Below, one piece after another: positions 24,886 through 34,004 of a stretch of DNA of 64,000 nucleotides. Each line of letters opens with the position of its first letter. The stretch's first letter is position 1. The DNA comes from Sutcliffiella deserti (lineage in GTDB: Bacteria > Bacillota > Bacilli > Bacillales > Bacillaceae_I). The stretch is from assembly GCF_020037475.1 (NCBI RefSeq), contig NZ_JAIQDB010000001.1, positions 372,001 to 436,000 on the forward strand, read 5' to 3'. The notes beneath the pieces were generated by a model. The model was given only the letters and a program-made list of their open reading frames with translations, made no database searches and was not told where the DNA came from. The position numbers and the translations under genes were made by a program.

Positions 24886-24971
24886 TAAATATTATAAGTT
24901 CGCTAATCATTAAAAAGAATATACAATAATTGTTTCGTTATTATACTGAAAATAAACCTAAAATGTCAAGG

Positions 24972-25472
24972 TTATACTCTATTTTCTTCTAATTCTTTGT
25001 CTTTTTCTTCATATTCCATCAAATGGTCCCAGTCATCATTGGCGATTAACTCTAATTGAGCCTCAACAAGCATTTTGAAACGATTTCGGAAGACTTTGGA
25101 TTGCTTTTTCAATTCATCAATTTCAATCTGAAGCTTTCTGGATTTAAGTAAAGATTCATTGATAATGCGATCAGCATTTTTCTCTGCTTCTTTAATAATC
25201 AACTTTGCCTCTTTTTGAGCGTTTCTTCTCACATCTTCCGCAGATTCCTGTGCGATCAGAATGGATTTATTTAGAGTCTCTTCAATAGTATTAAAGTGAG
25301 TTAAACGACTGTTGAGCTCTTTTACTTTTTCTTCAAATTCCTTTTTTTCACGAATAACCAGTTCATAATCCTTAATGACCTGGTCAAGAAATTCATTTAC
25401 TTCGTCCTCATCATATCCTCTAAATCCTTTGTTAAACTCTTTATTGTGAATATCTAACGGTGTTAAGGGCAT
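24972..25472 (-). CDS. divIVA: DivIVA, cell-pole and division-site scaffold
   Basis: 166 residues. The N-terminal lipid-binding domain begins [20 protein letters not shown] and continues [17 protein letters not shown]; Phe and Arg residues of this hairpin insert into curved membranes. The rest is coiled coil with heptads ([10 protein letters not shown]..., [17 protein letters not shown]). It recruits MinJ/MinCD and RacA in Bacillus. The ATG at 25472 follows GGAGGTGG; the ATG at 25487 is within that site. It is the last gene of the ylm cluster before ileS. Confidence 0.96.
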   Translation of the reverse strand: MPLTPLDIHNKEFNKGFRGYDEDEVNEFLDQVIKDYELVIREKKEFEEKVKELNSRLTHFNTIEETLNKSILIAQESAEDVRRNAQKEAKLIIKEAEKNADRIINESLLKSRKLQIEIDELKKQSKVFRNRFKMLVEAQLELIANDDWDHLMEYEEKDKELEENRV

Positions 25473-25551
25473 GGCTGCCACCTCCATTTATATCTCTTCT
25501 GATCTTTACATTATTCGACAGTTCAAGAAGAAACACCTTTATTCTGTCGAA

Positions 25552-26325
25552 TTATTTTTGTTTTCCTACTATAACTCTCCATTTATCTTTTTTCGTTTTT
25601 CCCTCTACTGATAAAAGCTTGCTTCTACCATAGCCTCTTACAGAAAGAATATCACCTTCCAAACATTCAAAAGATGATTGTTCTACCAACTTCCAGTTTA
25701 CTTTCACTTTTTTTGCACCAATGAACATTTGAGCTTTTTGTCTCGAAAGGTTATAGATTGTTGCAATTAACACATCTAAGCGTAGTGAAGCTGTGGTGGT
25801 TGATGATTCTTCCCATCCGGATTCTTGACTGATTAAATCAGTATAGGGGATGTTTTTAAGATTTACTTTCACTTTTCCCACTTCTTGAAACTGCAGCTCC
25901 ACATATGAACTTACCTCTTCACCTATAACAAGCTGAACACTCTTTTCATGAAAATAAATATCTCCAAACTTACTCCGCTTCAGCCCGATACCCATTAACG
26001 AACCTAGCACTTGTCGATGTTCAATTTGAACAAATTTATCAGGATAGGAAAGCTCATATGTTTTAATTTGAAAATCTTCCGTAGAGGGGGAGTAGTACGA
26101 AGGGTATAGCAAAGCTCTTTTGCGTTCCGCTTCACTTACCCCACCGAAAAATTCAAGCTTTATCTCTTCATTTGTGCCAATAATACTTTGAACAATTTCT
26201 TGTTCACGTGGATCTAAGAAGTCCGTTAGCTTAGGTGCATACTGGACTATTACGTTTTCTTTCCATTCCATCACCTGATCAATAAACTCATGTTCTTCTG
26301 GACGGAAGTGCTGATAAATACTCAT
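25552..26325 (-). CDS. ylmH: YlmH, S4-domain RNA-binding protein
   Basis: 257 residues. The N-terminal half has HFRPEEHEFIDQVMEW and LTDFLDPREQEIVQSI, typical of YlmH. The C-terminal S4 domain (RLDVLIATIYNLSRQKAQMFIGAKKVKVNWKL) contacts RNA. Recent work on B. subtilis links YlmH to ribosome-associated quality control alongside RqcH; here both genes are in the window. The ATG 26325 is used because GGTGAT precedes it and the length matches the family; a GTG eight codons upstream is possible. Confidence 0.93.
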   Translation of the reverse strand: MSIYQHFRPEEHEFIDQVMEWKENVIVQYAPKLTDFLDPREQEIVQSIIGTNEEIKLEFFGGVSEAERKRALLYPSYYSPSTEDFQIKTYELSYPDKFVQIEHRQVLGSLMGIGLKRSKFGDIYFHEKSVQLVIGEEVSSYVELQFQEVGKVKVNLKNIPYTDLISQESGWEESSTTTASLRLDVLIATIYNLSRQKAQMFIGAKKVKVNWKLVEQSSFECLEGDILSVRGYGRSKLLSVEGKTKKDKWRVIVGKQK

Positions 26326-26406
26326 ACTAATCACCATCACATCTGGCACTTTGTAATAAAGTTTAAATTTAAAATAATAATTTGTTGTATTGCCACTTTG
26401 CTTTAT

Positions 26407-26676
26407 TTACATTAAACCTAGCATTCTAAGCAACTGTCCAAGACCCACCATTGCAAAACGCAAAACTAAAATCCCAACGATTGGAGAAATATCGATCATT
26501 CCAAGTGGTGGAATAATACGACGGAACATATCTAAATACGGTTCACAAATCTTCCCTAAAAATCTCCCAATAGAAGACTCTCTTGCTCCTGGAAACCAGG
26601 ACATAAAGATATAGATAATTAATGCGATGGAGTAAAAATACACCAAGTTACTAACTAAATCATAAATAAAATACAT
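26407..26676 (-). CDS. ylmG: YlmG/YggT family membrane protein
   Basis: 89 residues with two transmembrane segments ([20 protein letters not shown] and, after a loop with [20 protein letters not shown], a second hydrophobic segment). YggT proteins are linked to septum or nucleoid placement in plastids and bacteria, but no biochemical role is certain. It begins six bases after sepF. Conserved member of the ylm cluster. Confidence 0.92.
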   Translation of the reverse strand: MYFIYDLVSNLVYFYSIALIIYIFMSWFPGARESSIGRFLGKICEPYLDMFRRIIPPLGMIDISPIVGILVLRFAMVGLGQLLRMLGLM

Positions 26677-26682
26677 ATAAAT

Positions 26683-27144
26683 CTACCACCTCTTATCGCT
26701 AAAGTCTTCCTGCTCTTGTTGCATTATTTCAGAAATAGACCCAGATACATCTACGTTATCTGGTGTACATAAGAAAATGTTTTGCCCGACACGTTGAATA
26801 TCTCCTCCTACAGCATATACCGTACCGCTTAGAAAATCGATTATACGCTTAGCCTGACCATGGTCAATTCTTTGCAGGTTAACAATGATTGCTCGGCGAC
26901 CTTTTAAATGGTCTGCAATATCCTGAGCTTCAGAATAGGATTTCGGTTCAACAAGCACTACCTTAGAGGTAGTGGATTTTTGGACACTTTGAAGACTAAC
27001 AACGTTTTGTTTTTGTTGCGAAGAAGAGGATCTTGTTCTTCTTGGCTCCTCGATCATCTCTTCTTCTACATATTCATCTTGTTCTTTATATTCGTATTCA
27101 TCCTCTAGTGCAAAAAAGCTTTTAAATTTCGATTTTATAGTCAT
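26683..27144 (-). CDS. sepF: SepF, FtsZ-binding division protein
   Basis: 153 residues. The first residues [13 protein letters not shown] form an amphipathic membrane anchor, followed by an acidic linker ([15 protein letters not shown]) and a globular SepF core (about residues 65-145) with [20 protein letters not shown] and the [14 protein letters not shown] segment. SepF rings bundle FtsZ and tie it to the membrane, acting with FtsA. The ATG lies near ylmE with a good GGAGGTG. Normal length. Confidence 0.95.
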   Translation of the reverse strand: MTIKSKFKSFFALEDEYEYKEQDEYVEEEMIEEPRRTRSSSSQQKQNVVSLQSVQKSTTSKVVLVEPKSYSEAQDIADHLKGRRAIIVNLQRIDHGQAKRIIDFLSGTVYAVGGDIQRVGQNIFLCTPDNVDVSGSISEIMQQEQEDFSDKRW

Positions 27145-27160
27145 TCCTTACACCTCCAGA

Positions 27161-27850
27161 TTATTGTTCATTCCCAACAAGGGCACTACCAATTCGAATA
27201 AATGTGGCTCCCTCTTCAATCGCAATCATATAATCATTTGACATTCCCATGGACAGCTCGGTACAAGGTGCGTAGGAATAATGCTTAGATTGGATACTTT
27301 GTTGTAGATTCTTTAAGTTCCGGAAACATTTCCGCAAAACCTCTTCGTCCTTGGTGTAAGGTGCCATTGTCATTAATCCTACTATTTCCAACTTAGTATA
27401 GGAAGATAACTCTTCAATAAAACTTGCTACTTTATTCATTGGTAAACCATGCTTGGAATCTTCTCCAGAAACATTTACTTGTACAAAGCACTTTATCTTT
27501 CTAGTAGCTCGTTTATGTATTTCCTCCGCTAAGGAAATTCTATCTAAGGAGTGGATATAATCAACCTTATCAATGATTGTTTTTACTTTTCTGGACTGTA
27601 AGGAACCGATAAAATGCCAAGAAGCATTAGAAGAAATAGCCGCCCATTTTTCCAACAAACCTTCATCGCGATTTTCCCCTAAATCCGTTATTCCATTTGC
27701 AACTGCTTCCTCTGCTCTGGCTATAGAAACATATTTAGTAACAGCAACAATTGTTATTTTTTTTGGATCTTGTCCCCCAATTAGGCAGGATTTTTCAATA
27801 TTTTCTTTAATAGTGGCAACATTCTGTTGTATAGAAAAGGTATCATTCAT
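27161..27850 (-). CDS. ylmE: YggS/PLPHP family pyridoxal-phosphate homeostasis protein
   Basis: 229 residues, alanine-racemase-like TIM barrel. The PLP lysine is in VAVTKY (about residue 39). The LGENRDEGLLEKW, WHFIGSLQSRKV and GLMTMAP segments are conserved, as is the phosphate-binding SMGMSNDY loop. It keeps PLP balance and has no known enzymatic reaction. It overlaps pgeF by 8 bp. Confidence 0.94.
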   Translation of the reverse strand: MNDTFSIQQNVATIKENIEKSCLIGGQDPKKITIVAVTKYVSIARAEEAVANGITDLGENRDEGLLEKWAAISSNASWHFIGSLQSRKVKTIIDKVDYIHSLDRISLAEEIHKRATRKIKCFVQVNVSGEDSKHGLPMNKVASFIEELSSYTKLEIVGLMTMAPYTKDEEVLRKCFRNLKNLQQSIQSKHYSYAPCTELSMGMSNDYMIAIEEGATFIRIGSALVGNEQ

Positions 27851-28679
27851 TATTTTGTACCCCTTTCATTCCAATAAAACTCATCATTCTGCCGGTTTTC
27901 CCTTTATCTCTACGATGAGAGAAAAACAACTTATCTTCAGAGCTTGTACAAAAAGAGCTACAGATAATATTTGAGTCTTTTACTCCAGCATCCAGGAGCA
28001 GTTGTTTGTTGATTTTCTTTAAATCTAATCTATACTGCCCTTTTGCAACCTCTTTATGTACATCGGAGATCTTGGAAGGTGAGAAGACAGATTTAACTTT
28101 ATCTAGCACGTAGTCATCCACCACGTAAGCTTCAGGAGAAATGGAAGGTCCTATAGCAACCAGAATTTCACTAGAATCGACTCCCTCTGCCTTCCACCGC
28201 TCCACCATTTTGGGACCTATATTTTTCACTGTACCTTTCCATCCTGCATGAGCAAGACCAATCAATGAGTGTTCAGGTGAATAGAAATAGATAGGAACAC
28301 AGTCAGCAAAACATAAAGTTAGTAAAATATCTTTCTTATCAGTATACAATCCGTCAGTTTCTGGAAGTGCATTTTCATAGGAAGTGACACCTTTTCCGAT
28401 GAAGTTTTCATCCACTTTCTCAATACCAGCCTCATGAACCTGTTCGCAGCCAATCCATCTGCTAGTGGGAAAACGCAAGGAATCGGCTAGAATTTCCTTG
28501 TTGCGGCGTACCGACTCTTCTAAATCATCTACATGGAGACCCATATTTAAACTGGTATAGTCCCCCTCACTTACACCGCCCACTTTAGTGGTGAAACCAG
28601 TAACAAGGCTGCTATTTAATGAAGTCCAACTTGGAATGGTTAAGGCTTGATTAAAATGTTGAACAAAAGGTTCCGACAT
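27843..28679 (-). CDS. pgeF: PgeF, peptidoglycan editing factor / purine nucleoside phosphorylase fold (YlmD)
   Basis: 278 residues of the laccase-domain (DUF152) family. Zinc ligands are expected in the SRWIGCEQVHEAGIE, FADCVPIYFYSP and GLAHAGWKGTVKNIG segments, all present. Members remove wrongly built UDP-MurNAc-L-Ser and act on purine nucleosides. The ATG 28679 is chosen for GAAGGTG upstream; further upstream starts at 28706 or 28730 lack a good site. It is the first gene of the pgeF-ylmE-sepF-ylmG-ylmH-divIVA run. Confidence 0.9.
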   Translation of the reverse strand: MSEPFVQHFNQALTIPSWTSLNSSLVTGFTTKVGGVSEGDYTSLNMGLHVDDLEESVRRNKEILADSLRFPTSRWIGCEQVHEAGIEKVDENFIGKGVTSYENALPETDGLYTDKKDILLTLCFADCVPIYFYSPEHSLIGLAHAGWKGTVKNIGPKMVERWKAEGVDSSEILVAIGPSISPEAYVVDDYVLDKVKSVFSPSKISDVHKEVAKGQYRLDLKKINKQLLLDAGVKDSNIICSSFCTSSEDKLFFSHRRDKGKTGRMMSFIGMKGVQNNE

Positions 28680-28806
28680 ACATGACACCTTCTTTATCTG
28701 TTTCATACATATTCTTTCACATTGTACCATATTATCCTTGTAAATTAGAATGTTAAGTTAAATTTCGACACAGAAATTCGTCTTTTATTATGGCTTTTTT
28801 CGCATT

Positions 28807-28948
28807 GATTGTTGCTTTCACTTATATCGGTACCACTCGTGCTTTTGAGCTCTTTTCCTTTTCAATTTAGAAATTACGCTAAATTTTGTAGTGAAGAGGG
28901 CAGTAAAAAATTCAAAGCTGATTTTTTTACTGACTTATAGCAACAATC
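28807..28948. repeat. Dispersed repeat, family 2, copy b (complete)
   Basis: 142 bp with perfect 10-bp inverted ends GATTGTTGCT (28807-28816) and AGCAACAATC (28939-28948). Next to one end is a second inverted repeat CAGTAAAAAATTC / GATTTTTTTACTG (about 28904-28934), which may also end transcription behind ylmC. Inside lies GAGCTCTTTTCCTT, shared with 47745-47825 and 2411-2545. Confidence 0.6.
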
Positions 28949-28967
28949 TTTAAGGAAAGGGTCTCTA

Positions 28968-29228
28968 TTATTCTTCATATGTCGGTTCCACACTTGATTG
29001 GTACCTAACCAAAATAACATCGGAGCCAATCTTGACAATGTTCCTCCATGGGATGACGACTTCTTCATCTTTTCCGAAAAAGCCTAGCATCTTTCCGCCT
29101 CCTGTAATAATTATTGCCTCGATTTTTCCGTTCATTAAATTTATATCAATATCGCCTATATTTCCTAGCTTTTTACCGTCTGAAACACTAACAACATCTT
29201 TCATCTGGAATTCGGATATTTTAATCAC
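28968..29228 (-). CDS. ylmC: YlmC/YmxH family PRC-barrel sporulation protein
   Basis: 86 residues; PRC-barrel domain with SEFQMKDVVSVSDGKKLGNIGDIDI and VIPWRNIVKIGSDVILV. The family is spore-former specific and controlled by sporulation sigma factors in B. subtilis; its molecular role is not known. The GTG at 29228 follows GGAGG by seven bases and aligns with relatives, so it is preferred over the ATG at 29234, which is too close to that site. Stands alone between pgeF and sigG; the ylmA ABC gene of B. subtilis is not present. Confidence 0.9.
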   Translation of the reverse strand: MIKISEFQMKDVVSVSDGKKLGNIGDIDINLMNGKIEAIIITGGGKMLGFFGKDEEVVIPWRNIVKIGSDVILVRYQSSVEPTYEE

Positions 29229-29234
29229 GATCAT

Positions 29235-29480
29235 TCCTCCAATTTAATAAGCATATAATACAATATATGATACCTGTATCCTTATTCATGAAGGGTATTT
29301 ATAAATAATAAAAATTATATAATTTAAGGGATATAAATTTGCTCTTTTGCAAAAAGATGTTCAAAAGCAATACAAAAAAAGTGACTAGTAGGGAAGAGTA
29401 AGGAAAACCTTTATTTCTTGTACTCTAATTAACAGCATAAAACCATATGTATATATTTAGATATAAAAATGGGGCAATAA
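29235..29480. other. AT-rich intergenic region ylmC-sigG
   Basis: About 250 bp without an ORF of note. It must hold the ylmC promoter on the minus strand, but I see no box pair that stands out. CAAAAGCAATAC-type A-rich runs only. Confidence 0.5.
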
Positions 29481-29481
29481 T

Positions 29482-29532
29482 AAAAGCACCAAACAATTCC
29501 TTGTGGGACACAAAGAATGCAGGTGCTTTTTA
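29482..29532 (-). terminator. Terminator after sigG
   Basis: Outer stem AAAAGCACC / GGTGCTTTT and inner stem ATTCTTTGTG / CACAAGGAAT (one bulge) with A/T runs on both sides, seven bases beyond the sigG stop. Strong and possibly bidirectional. Confidence 0.88.
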
Positions 29533-29538
29533 TTCGTT

Positions 29539-30318
29539 CTAACTTTGAATATTTTTATTCATTTGCTTGATCGCAGCTTTTTCAAGACGAGAAACCTGTG
29601 CTTGCGATATTCCAATCTCATCAGCAACTTCCATTTGCGTTTTCCCTTGAAAAAACCGTTTTCTTAAAATGAGCTTCTCTCTGTCGTTTAGACGTCTCAT
29701 TCCTTCTTTTAGAGCGATTTCTTCAATCCACTGTATGTCCTTGTTCTTTTCATCACTTATTTGATCTAAAACATAAATCGGGTCTCCACCATCATTATAA
29801 ATTGGCTCAAATAAAGAAACTGGATCCTGGATTGCATCTAAAGCAAAAACAATTTCCTCATGTGGTACTTCAAGTACTTTTGATATTTCCTCTGCGGTAG
29901 GCTCTCTGGATGTTTCACTCATTAACCGCTCTCTTACCTGCAATGCCTTATAAGCAATGTCACGTAAAGAACGGGAAACCCTAATCGGATTATTATCCCG
30001 AAGATATCGTCTTATCTCCCCGATTATCATAGGTACTGCATATGTAGAGAACTTTACATTTTGACCTAAATCAAAATTATCAATGGATTTCATTAAACCA
30101 ATGCATCCTACTTGAAATAAGTCATCTACAAATTCACCACGGTTATTAAACCGTTGAATAACACTGAGAACAAGTCTTAAATTACCATTAACAAGCTTTT
30201 CTCTTGCAGATAGCTCACCACTTTGCATTTCACGAAACAACTTACGCATTTCTTCATTCTTCAATACAGGGAGCTTAGATGTGTCTACTCCGCAGATTTC
30301 TACCTTATTACGTGTCAT
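29539..30318 (-). CDS. sigG: RNA polymerase sporulation sigma factor SigG
   Basis: 259 residues, late forespore sigma factor. The N-terminal MTRNKVEICGVDTSKLPVLK is diagnostic, including the segment needed for CsfB/SpoIIAB control. Region 2 (RLVLSVIQRFNNRGEFVDDL, FSTYAVPMIIGEIRRYLRD) and region 4 (LNDREKLILRKRFFQGKTQ, ISQAQVSRLEK) are complete. ATG 30318 follows GGAGGGGAAAG. The extension upstream to 30387 has no matching family sequence. It lies downstream of sigE in the spoIIGA-sigE-sigG order. Confidence 0.97.
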   Translation of the reverse strand: MTRNKVEICGVDTSKLPVLKNEEMRKLFREMQSGELSAREKLVNGNLRLVLSVIQRFNNRGEFVDDLFQVGCIGLMKSIDNFDLGQNVKFSTYAVPMIIGEIRRYLRDNNPIRVSRSLRDIAYKALQVRERLMSETSREPTAEEISKVLEVPHEEIVFALDAIQDPVSLFEPIYNDGGDPIYVLDQISDEKNKDIQWIEEIALKEGMRRLNDREKLILRKRFFQGKTQMEVADEIGISQAQVSRLEKAAIKQMNKNIQS

Positions 30319-30354
30319 TCTTTCCCCTCCTAACAGGAGTTGCTGTTCAGAGTT

Positions 30355-30383
30355 AAGTATCTCCTGTGGAGGGAAAAATATGC
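30355..30383 (-). promoter_or_regulatory. Candidate forespore (sigma-F/sigma-G) promoter of sigG
   Basis: On the minus strand GCATA, 17 bases, GATACTT, about 37 bases before the sigG ATG. The -35 fits the GHATR pattern; the -10 differs from CATNMTA at the first and last positions. Position matches the known forespore promoter of sigG in B. subtilis. Confidence 0.4.
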
Positions 30384-30458
30384 ACAAGCTATATTTTATC
30401 TATTTTGAAAAATTAAGCTATCCCTTATCATTACTGGAAAAAATAATGTAAAATTTTT

Positions 30459-31178
30459 TTACACCATTTTGTTAAATTCTTTTCTTAGCCTTTTTATGAT
30501 TCTTTTTTCTAAACGTGATATATAGGATTGAGATATCCCGAGCATGTCAGCTACATCCTTTTGGGTCTTCTCTTCCCCGCCAATCAGTCCAAACCTCAGC
30601 TCCATAATTTGCTTTTCCCTCTCGTTTAATTGATCTAATGCTTTTAGAAGTAACTTACGATCAACATTTGCCTCTAAGTCTTTAGTGATAATATCGTCAT
30701 CTGTTCCTAGAACATCAGATAATAATAATTCGTTTCCATCCCAATCAATGTTCAATGGTTCATCGAATGACACCTCCGAACGGACCTTATTGTTCCGGCG
30801 CAGGTACATAAGAATCTCATTCTCAATACAACGGGAAGCGTAGGTAGCAAGTTTTATTTTTTTTTCTGGATTAAAGGTATTAACAGCTTTTATAAGTCCA
30901 ATTGTGCCGATACTGATTAAATCCTCAATATTAATGCCTGTGTTCTCAAATTTTCTAGCAATGTACACCACTAGTCTTAAGTTTCTTTCAATAAGTATGG
31001 AGCGTGCAGCCTGGTCTCCTTTTGGAAGCTTTATTAAAAGATGTGCCTCTTCTTCTTTGGATAACGGTGGCGGCAGTGCCTCACTTCCTCCTATATAATA
31101 AATTTCATCTGTTTTGAGTCCCAATTTCATTAATAGTTTATACCATAAGTAAGTGATTCTTATTTTCAGCTTTCCCAA
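30459..31178 (-). CDS. sigE: RNA polymerase sporulation sigma factor SigE (pro-sigma-E)
   Basis: 239 residues, early mother-cell sigma factor made as a precursor. The pro-sequence runs to about residue 29 with the processing region [17 protein letters not shown], cut by SpoIIGA. Region 2 ([37 protein letters not shown]) and region 4 ([30 protein letters not shown]) are intact. The start codon is TTG, seven bases after GGAGG; the N-terminus then matches B. subtilis. Downstream of spoIIGA and probably co-transcribed. Confidence 0.96.
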   Translation of the reverse strand: MGKLKIRITYLWYKLLMKLGLKTDEIYYIGGSEALPPPLSKEEEAHLLIKLPKGDQAARSILIERNLRLVVYIARKFENTGINIEDLISIGTIGLIKAVNTFNPEKKIKLATYASRCIENEILMYLRRNNKVRSEVSFDEPLNIDWDGNELLLSDVLGTDDDIITKDLEANVDRKLLLKALDQLNEREKQIMELRFGLIGGEEKTQKDVADMLGISQSYISRLEKRIIKRLRKEFNKMV

Positions 31179-31342
31179 ATTAATTCCTCCTTCTTATTTA
31201 GCTAGCATGAAATCTTAATCTATCAAGTGCAAATTAGTTAACATGAATAAAGGTATTACTGTTCGTACTTCTTGTTGATGTCCCTATAAGCTAGTTGCAT
31301 TTTGGAGGTGGTGCTAAAGCCTTCTACCAGCCACAGACTTGT

Positions 31343-32272
31343 TTAAGATACACACTCATTTACGTCTCCCTGTAGCATTTTCGGATGCACAATCGCGGTG
31401 TAATCTCCATCAGATGAGAGTTGTGTTCTTGTTAGACCAATCAAGAACCTTCTTGTTTCATAAAGCTTGTTGTCATGTGAAATTACTGCATTGTCTGGTT
31501 TAATGGCAAGCATAAGAGTTGTTTCTTTCCCTACTGCTCGGTAGGGGATGATTCTTATGCGATCAATCCATCCACAATCTTCTGAAAACGTCGGCCACCC
31601 CTGTGATTGTTCAATGGAGTCCATAGCATGTACAATCTCCTCGGGAAGGATATCTGTTAAACTGCTAACTTCGACAATCATAACCGGAGTTTTGGTAATG
31701 GGATCCTGCAACTGGTTACCACTATCTATCAACCCTGAAATGACAATGTCTTCTTCATTCAAACTTACTGTAATAGCAGCTAATTGGTCGTACCGGAATT
31801 TTCTTGTTTCAACAGTGTTAAATTGTTGCTTTGATAAGTACAAAAGGAGAGGAAATCCAACGATTACAAACATCCAAGACACGGGATCGCCAAGTCCTGT
31901 TGATAATGTTAGGATGGTATCATTTGCAAACTGATGATCTACTCTTAAAAAGTAATGTATAGCAAACATTCCTCCACCGGCAGTAAAAGTCGTTATATAG
32001 AATACAGTCAGATTTTCTACAAAATTACGAAGTCGGTGAAAACCAAAACTTACTAGAATCATACAAAGTGAAAAAGCAAGCTTGACCATCATATTCGTCA
32101 CGATCATTTGCAGGGGAGTAAACATCAAAACGACAATCAAGGAACCTATAAATGCTCCCGCTATTAATCTCCAAACAGAAACCTGGCGTTTTAAAATAAG
32201 ACAAGTAATTTTTAACAGTAGAAAGTCAAAAGCAAAGTTTAAGAGCCAGATGGCATCTAAATAAACTGTCAA
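31343..32272 (-). CDS. spoIIGA: SpoIIGA, membrane aspartic protease that processes pro-sigma-E
   Basis: 309 residues. Five transmembrane segments in the first 150 residues are followed by a cytoplasmic protease domain with the catalytic Asp183 in GLIDSGNQL, the position known from B. subtilis. HPKML and IPYRAVG in the C-terminal part are conserved. It is activated by SpoIIR from the forespore and cleaves pro-sigma-E at the septum. The start is TTG, six bases after GAGGG. It lies 164 bp before sigE. The bpr/bpf genes found between ftsZ and spoIIGA in B. subtilis are missing. Confidence 0.95.
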   Translation of the reverse strand: MTVYLDAIWLLNFAFDFLLLKITCLILKRQVSVWRLIAGAFIGSLIVVLMFTPLQMIVTNMMVKLAFSLCMILVSFGFHRLRNFVENLTVFYITTFTAGGGMFAIHYFLRVDHQFANDTILTLSTGLGDPVSWMFVIVGFPLLLYLSKQQFNTVETRKFRYDQLAAITVSLNEEDIVISGLIDSGNQLQDPITKTPVMIVEVSSLTDILPEEIVHAMDSIEQSQGWPTFSEDCGWIDRIRIIPYRAVGKETTLMLAIKPDNAVISHDNKLYETRRFLIGLTRTQLSSDGDYTAIVHPKMLQGDVNECVS

Positions 32273-32299
32273 GTCATTCCCTCATTTATACCTTTTTGT

Positions 32300-32465
32300 A
32301 TTGACTATTTCCGTATACTTTGTTGCCTTTACGCATGTTGGATCTATCACGTCATGCTCATAGTTGTCGTTTGAATATGGCACTCTTTTTTTGTCTGGGT
32401 AGGACAGTAAAAAATCCAGTTGCCGATTTTTTACGGGAAGCTACAACAATATTTACGACAAGAGT
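32300..32465. repeat. Dispersed repeat, family 2, copy c, in the spoIIGA-ftsZ gap
   Basis: Contains TTTGTTGCCTTTACGC at one end and GCTACAACAATATTTACG at the other, with the inverted pair GTAAAAAATC / GATTTTTTAC near the second end (32405-32432). The same hairpin occurs at 57918-57946. The rest of the gap 32466-32734 has no plausible gene. The promoter and Spo0A sites of spoIIGA must lie near here, but I could not place convincing boxes. Confidence 0.5.
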
Positions 32466-32734
32466 CTTTGTATTTGAAACTAGTATATATTACTATCTCT
32501 GAGAAAGTCTGTCGCTTTGTGCCGATGCTAGCTTACAATTTTTGAAGGTTTTTTTGCTTATTTGTCGGGGGGCAATATATAAAGGAATGGATTTTCCATT
32601 GATAGACTTTAATAAGGGGCAGGGAGTGGAAAGGGGGAATTTAATTGGATTTGAGCAAGTATTAATGATTGGGTAATTACTTATTTCCTTAAAACTGAGT
32701 AGTTTTAGTACGATAATACGAGAAAAAACCACAC

Positions 32735-32771
32735 AAAAAGAGCGCCAAATCATTAAGAGTTGGCACTCTTT
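32735..32771 (-). terminator. Terminator after ftsZ
   Basis: Stem AAAGAGTGCCAA / TTGGCGCTCTTT with one mismatch and an 11-base loop, then a T run, on the minus strand 30 bases behind the ftsZ stop. Ends the division cluster. Confidence 0.88.
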
Positions 32772-32802
32772 CTAGTATCATGGGAATTACCAAATGAATT
32801 GT

Positions 32803-33957
32803 TTATCTGCGACGATTTCTGTTACGCAAGAACGTTGGAATATCCAAAGTCTCTTCACCTTGCTGCTGTTGCTGAGGTTGCTGTTGACGTGTTGTCTCCT
32901 GTTGTTGAACAGGATCTTCACGCTTCACTTCGCGTTTTTGCTGTACTGGCGATTTTTGAGCACCGAACACAGGACGTGCACCTGGTTTGGTATGGTTGAT
33001 TTCTGCTTCAGTGAAACCTGTAGCAATAACCGTAACTACGATTTCATCTTTAAGGTTTTCATTAATTACAGAACCAAAGATCATATTTACTTCTTGATCA
33101 GATGCACTTGCAACAATATCTGCTGCTTCTTGAACTTCGTAAAGACTTAAATTCGTACCACCCGTAATATTCATTAATACCCCTTGTGCTCCATCGATTG
33201 AAGTTTCGAGAAGTGGTGAGGAAACTGCTTTTTTAGCCGCTTCTGCTGCTCGATTTTCACCAGTCGCTACACCGATTCCCATTAATGCAGAACCTTTGTT
33301 AGACATAATAGTTTTCACATCGGCAAAGTCAAGGTTGATTAATCCTGGTGTTGCTATTAAGTCGGAAATACCTTGTACACCTTGACGTAATACGTTGTCT
33401 GCTTCACGGAATGCTTCAAGCATCGGTGTGTTTTTATCAACGATTTCCAATAAACGATCATTAGGGATAACAATTAAAGTATCCACTGCTTCTTTCATTG
33501 CTGCAATTCCACCAGCAGCTTGTGTGGCACGTTTTCGACCTTCAAAAGTAAATGGTCTTGTTACAACTCCTACTGTTAAAGCTCCTAAGTCACGGGCAAT
33601 TTGAGCGATAACAGGTGCAGCACCAGTACCAGTTCCTCCGCCCATTCCAGCTGTTACGAATACCATGTCCGCACCTTTTAGAACTTCTTCTAATTGCTCT
33701 TTACTCTCTTCGGCAGCCTTTTTTCCTACTTCTGGATTCGCTCCAGCACCTAGACCACGGGTAAGTTTGCCTCCAATTTGCATTTTCGCCTCTGCTCTAG
33801 AGAGATTTAATGCTTGGGCATCTGTATTCACAGCTATGAATTCTACGCCTTGAACACCATGCTCTATCATACGATTTACAGCGTTATTTCCGCCTCCACC
33901 TACTCCGATTACTTTAATGGTAGCTAATTGATCGATACTAGTATCAAAATCTAACAT
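32803..33957 (-). CDS. ftsZ: FtsZ, tubulin-like division GTPase
   Basis: 384 residues. The tubulin signature GGGTGTG is in [15 protein letters not shown] (about residue 107), with [13 protein letters not shown] and NLDFADVKT (T7 loop) further on. A Gln-rich linker (about 320-370) leads to the C-terminal conserved peptide [13 protein letters not shown], the docking tail for FtsA, SepF and others. Full length. It follows ftsA by 47 bp, with AGGAGG before the ATG. Confidence 0.98.
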   Translation of the reverse strand: MLDFDTSIDQLATIKVIGVGGGGNNAVNRMIEHGVQGVEFIAVNTDAQALNLSRAEAKMQIGGKLTRGLGAGANPEVGKKAAEESKEQLEEVLKGADMVFVTAGMGGGTGTGAAPVIAQIARDLGALTVGVVTRPFTFEGRKRATQAAGGIAAMKEAVDTLIVIPNDRLLEIVDKNTPMLEAFREADNVLRQGVQGISDLIATPGLINLDFADVKTIMSNKGSALMGIGVATGENRAAEAAKKAVSSPLLETSIDGAQGVLMNITGGTNLSLYEVQEAADIVASASDQEVNMIFGSVINENLKDEIVVTVIATGFTEAEINHTKPGARPVFGAQKSPVQQKREVKREDPVQQQETTRQQQPQQQQQGEETLDIPTFLRNRNRRR

Positions 33958-34004
33958 GACTGTTCCTCCTAATTCTAAGAAAGTACTAACAAACTCTAAA
34001 ACTA

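Noticed and set aside
32440..32470. CTTGTCGTAAAT on the minus strand as a Spo0A box for spoIIGA
   Set aside because: Only a partial match, inside a dispersed repeat and without a spaced -35/-10 pair nearby.
32493..32753. An 86-codon open frame on the minus strand between ftsZ and spoIIGA, where B. subtilis has bpr/bpf
   Set aside because: The translation (MIWRSFCVVFSRIIVL...) has no recognisable motif, no good ribosome binding site, and runs through the T-rich tail of the ftsZ terminator.
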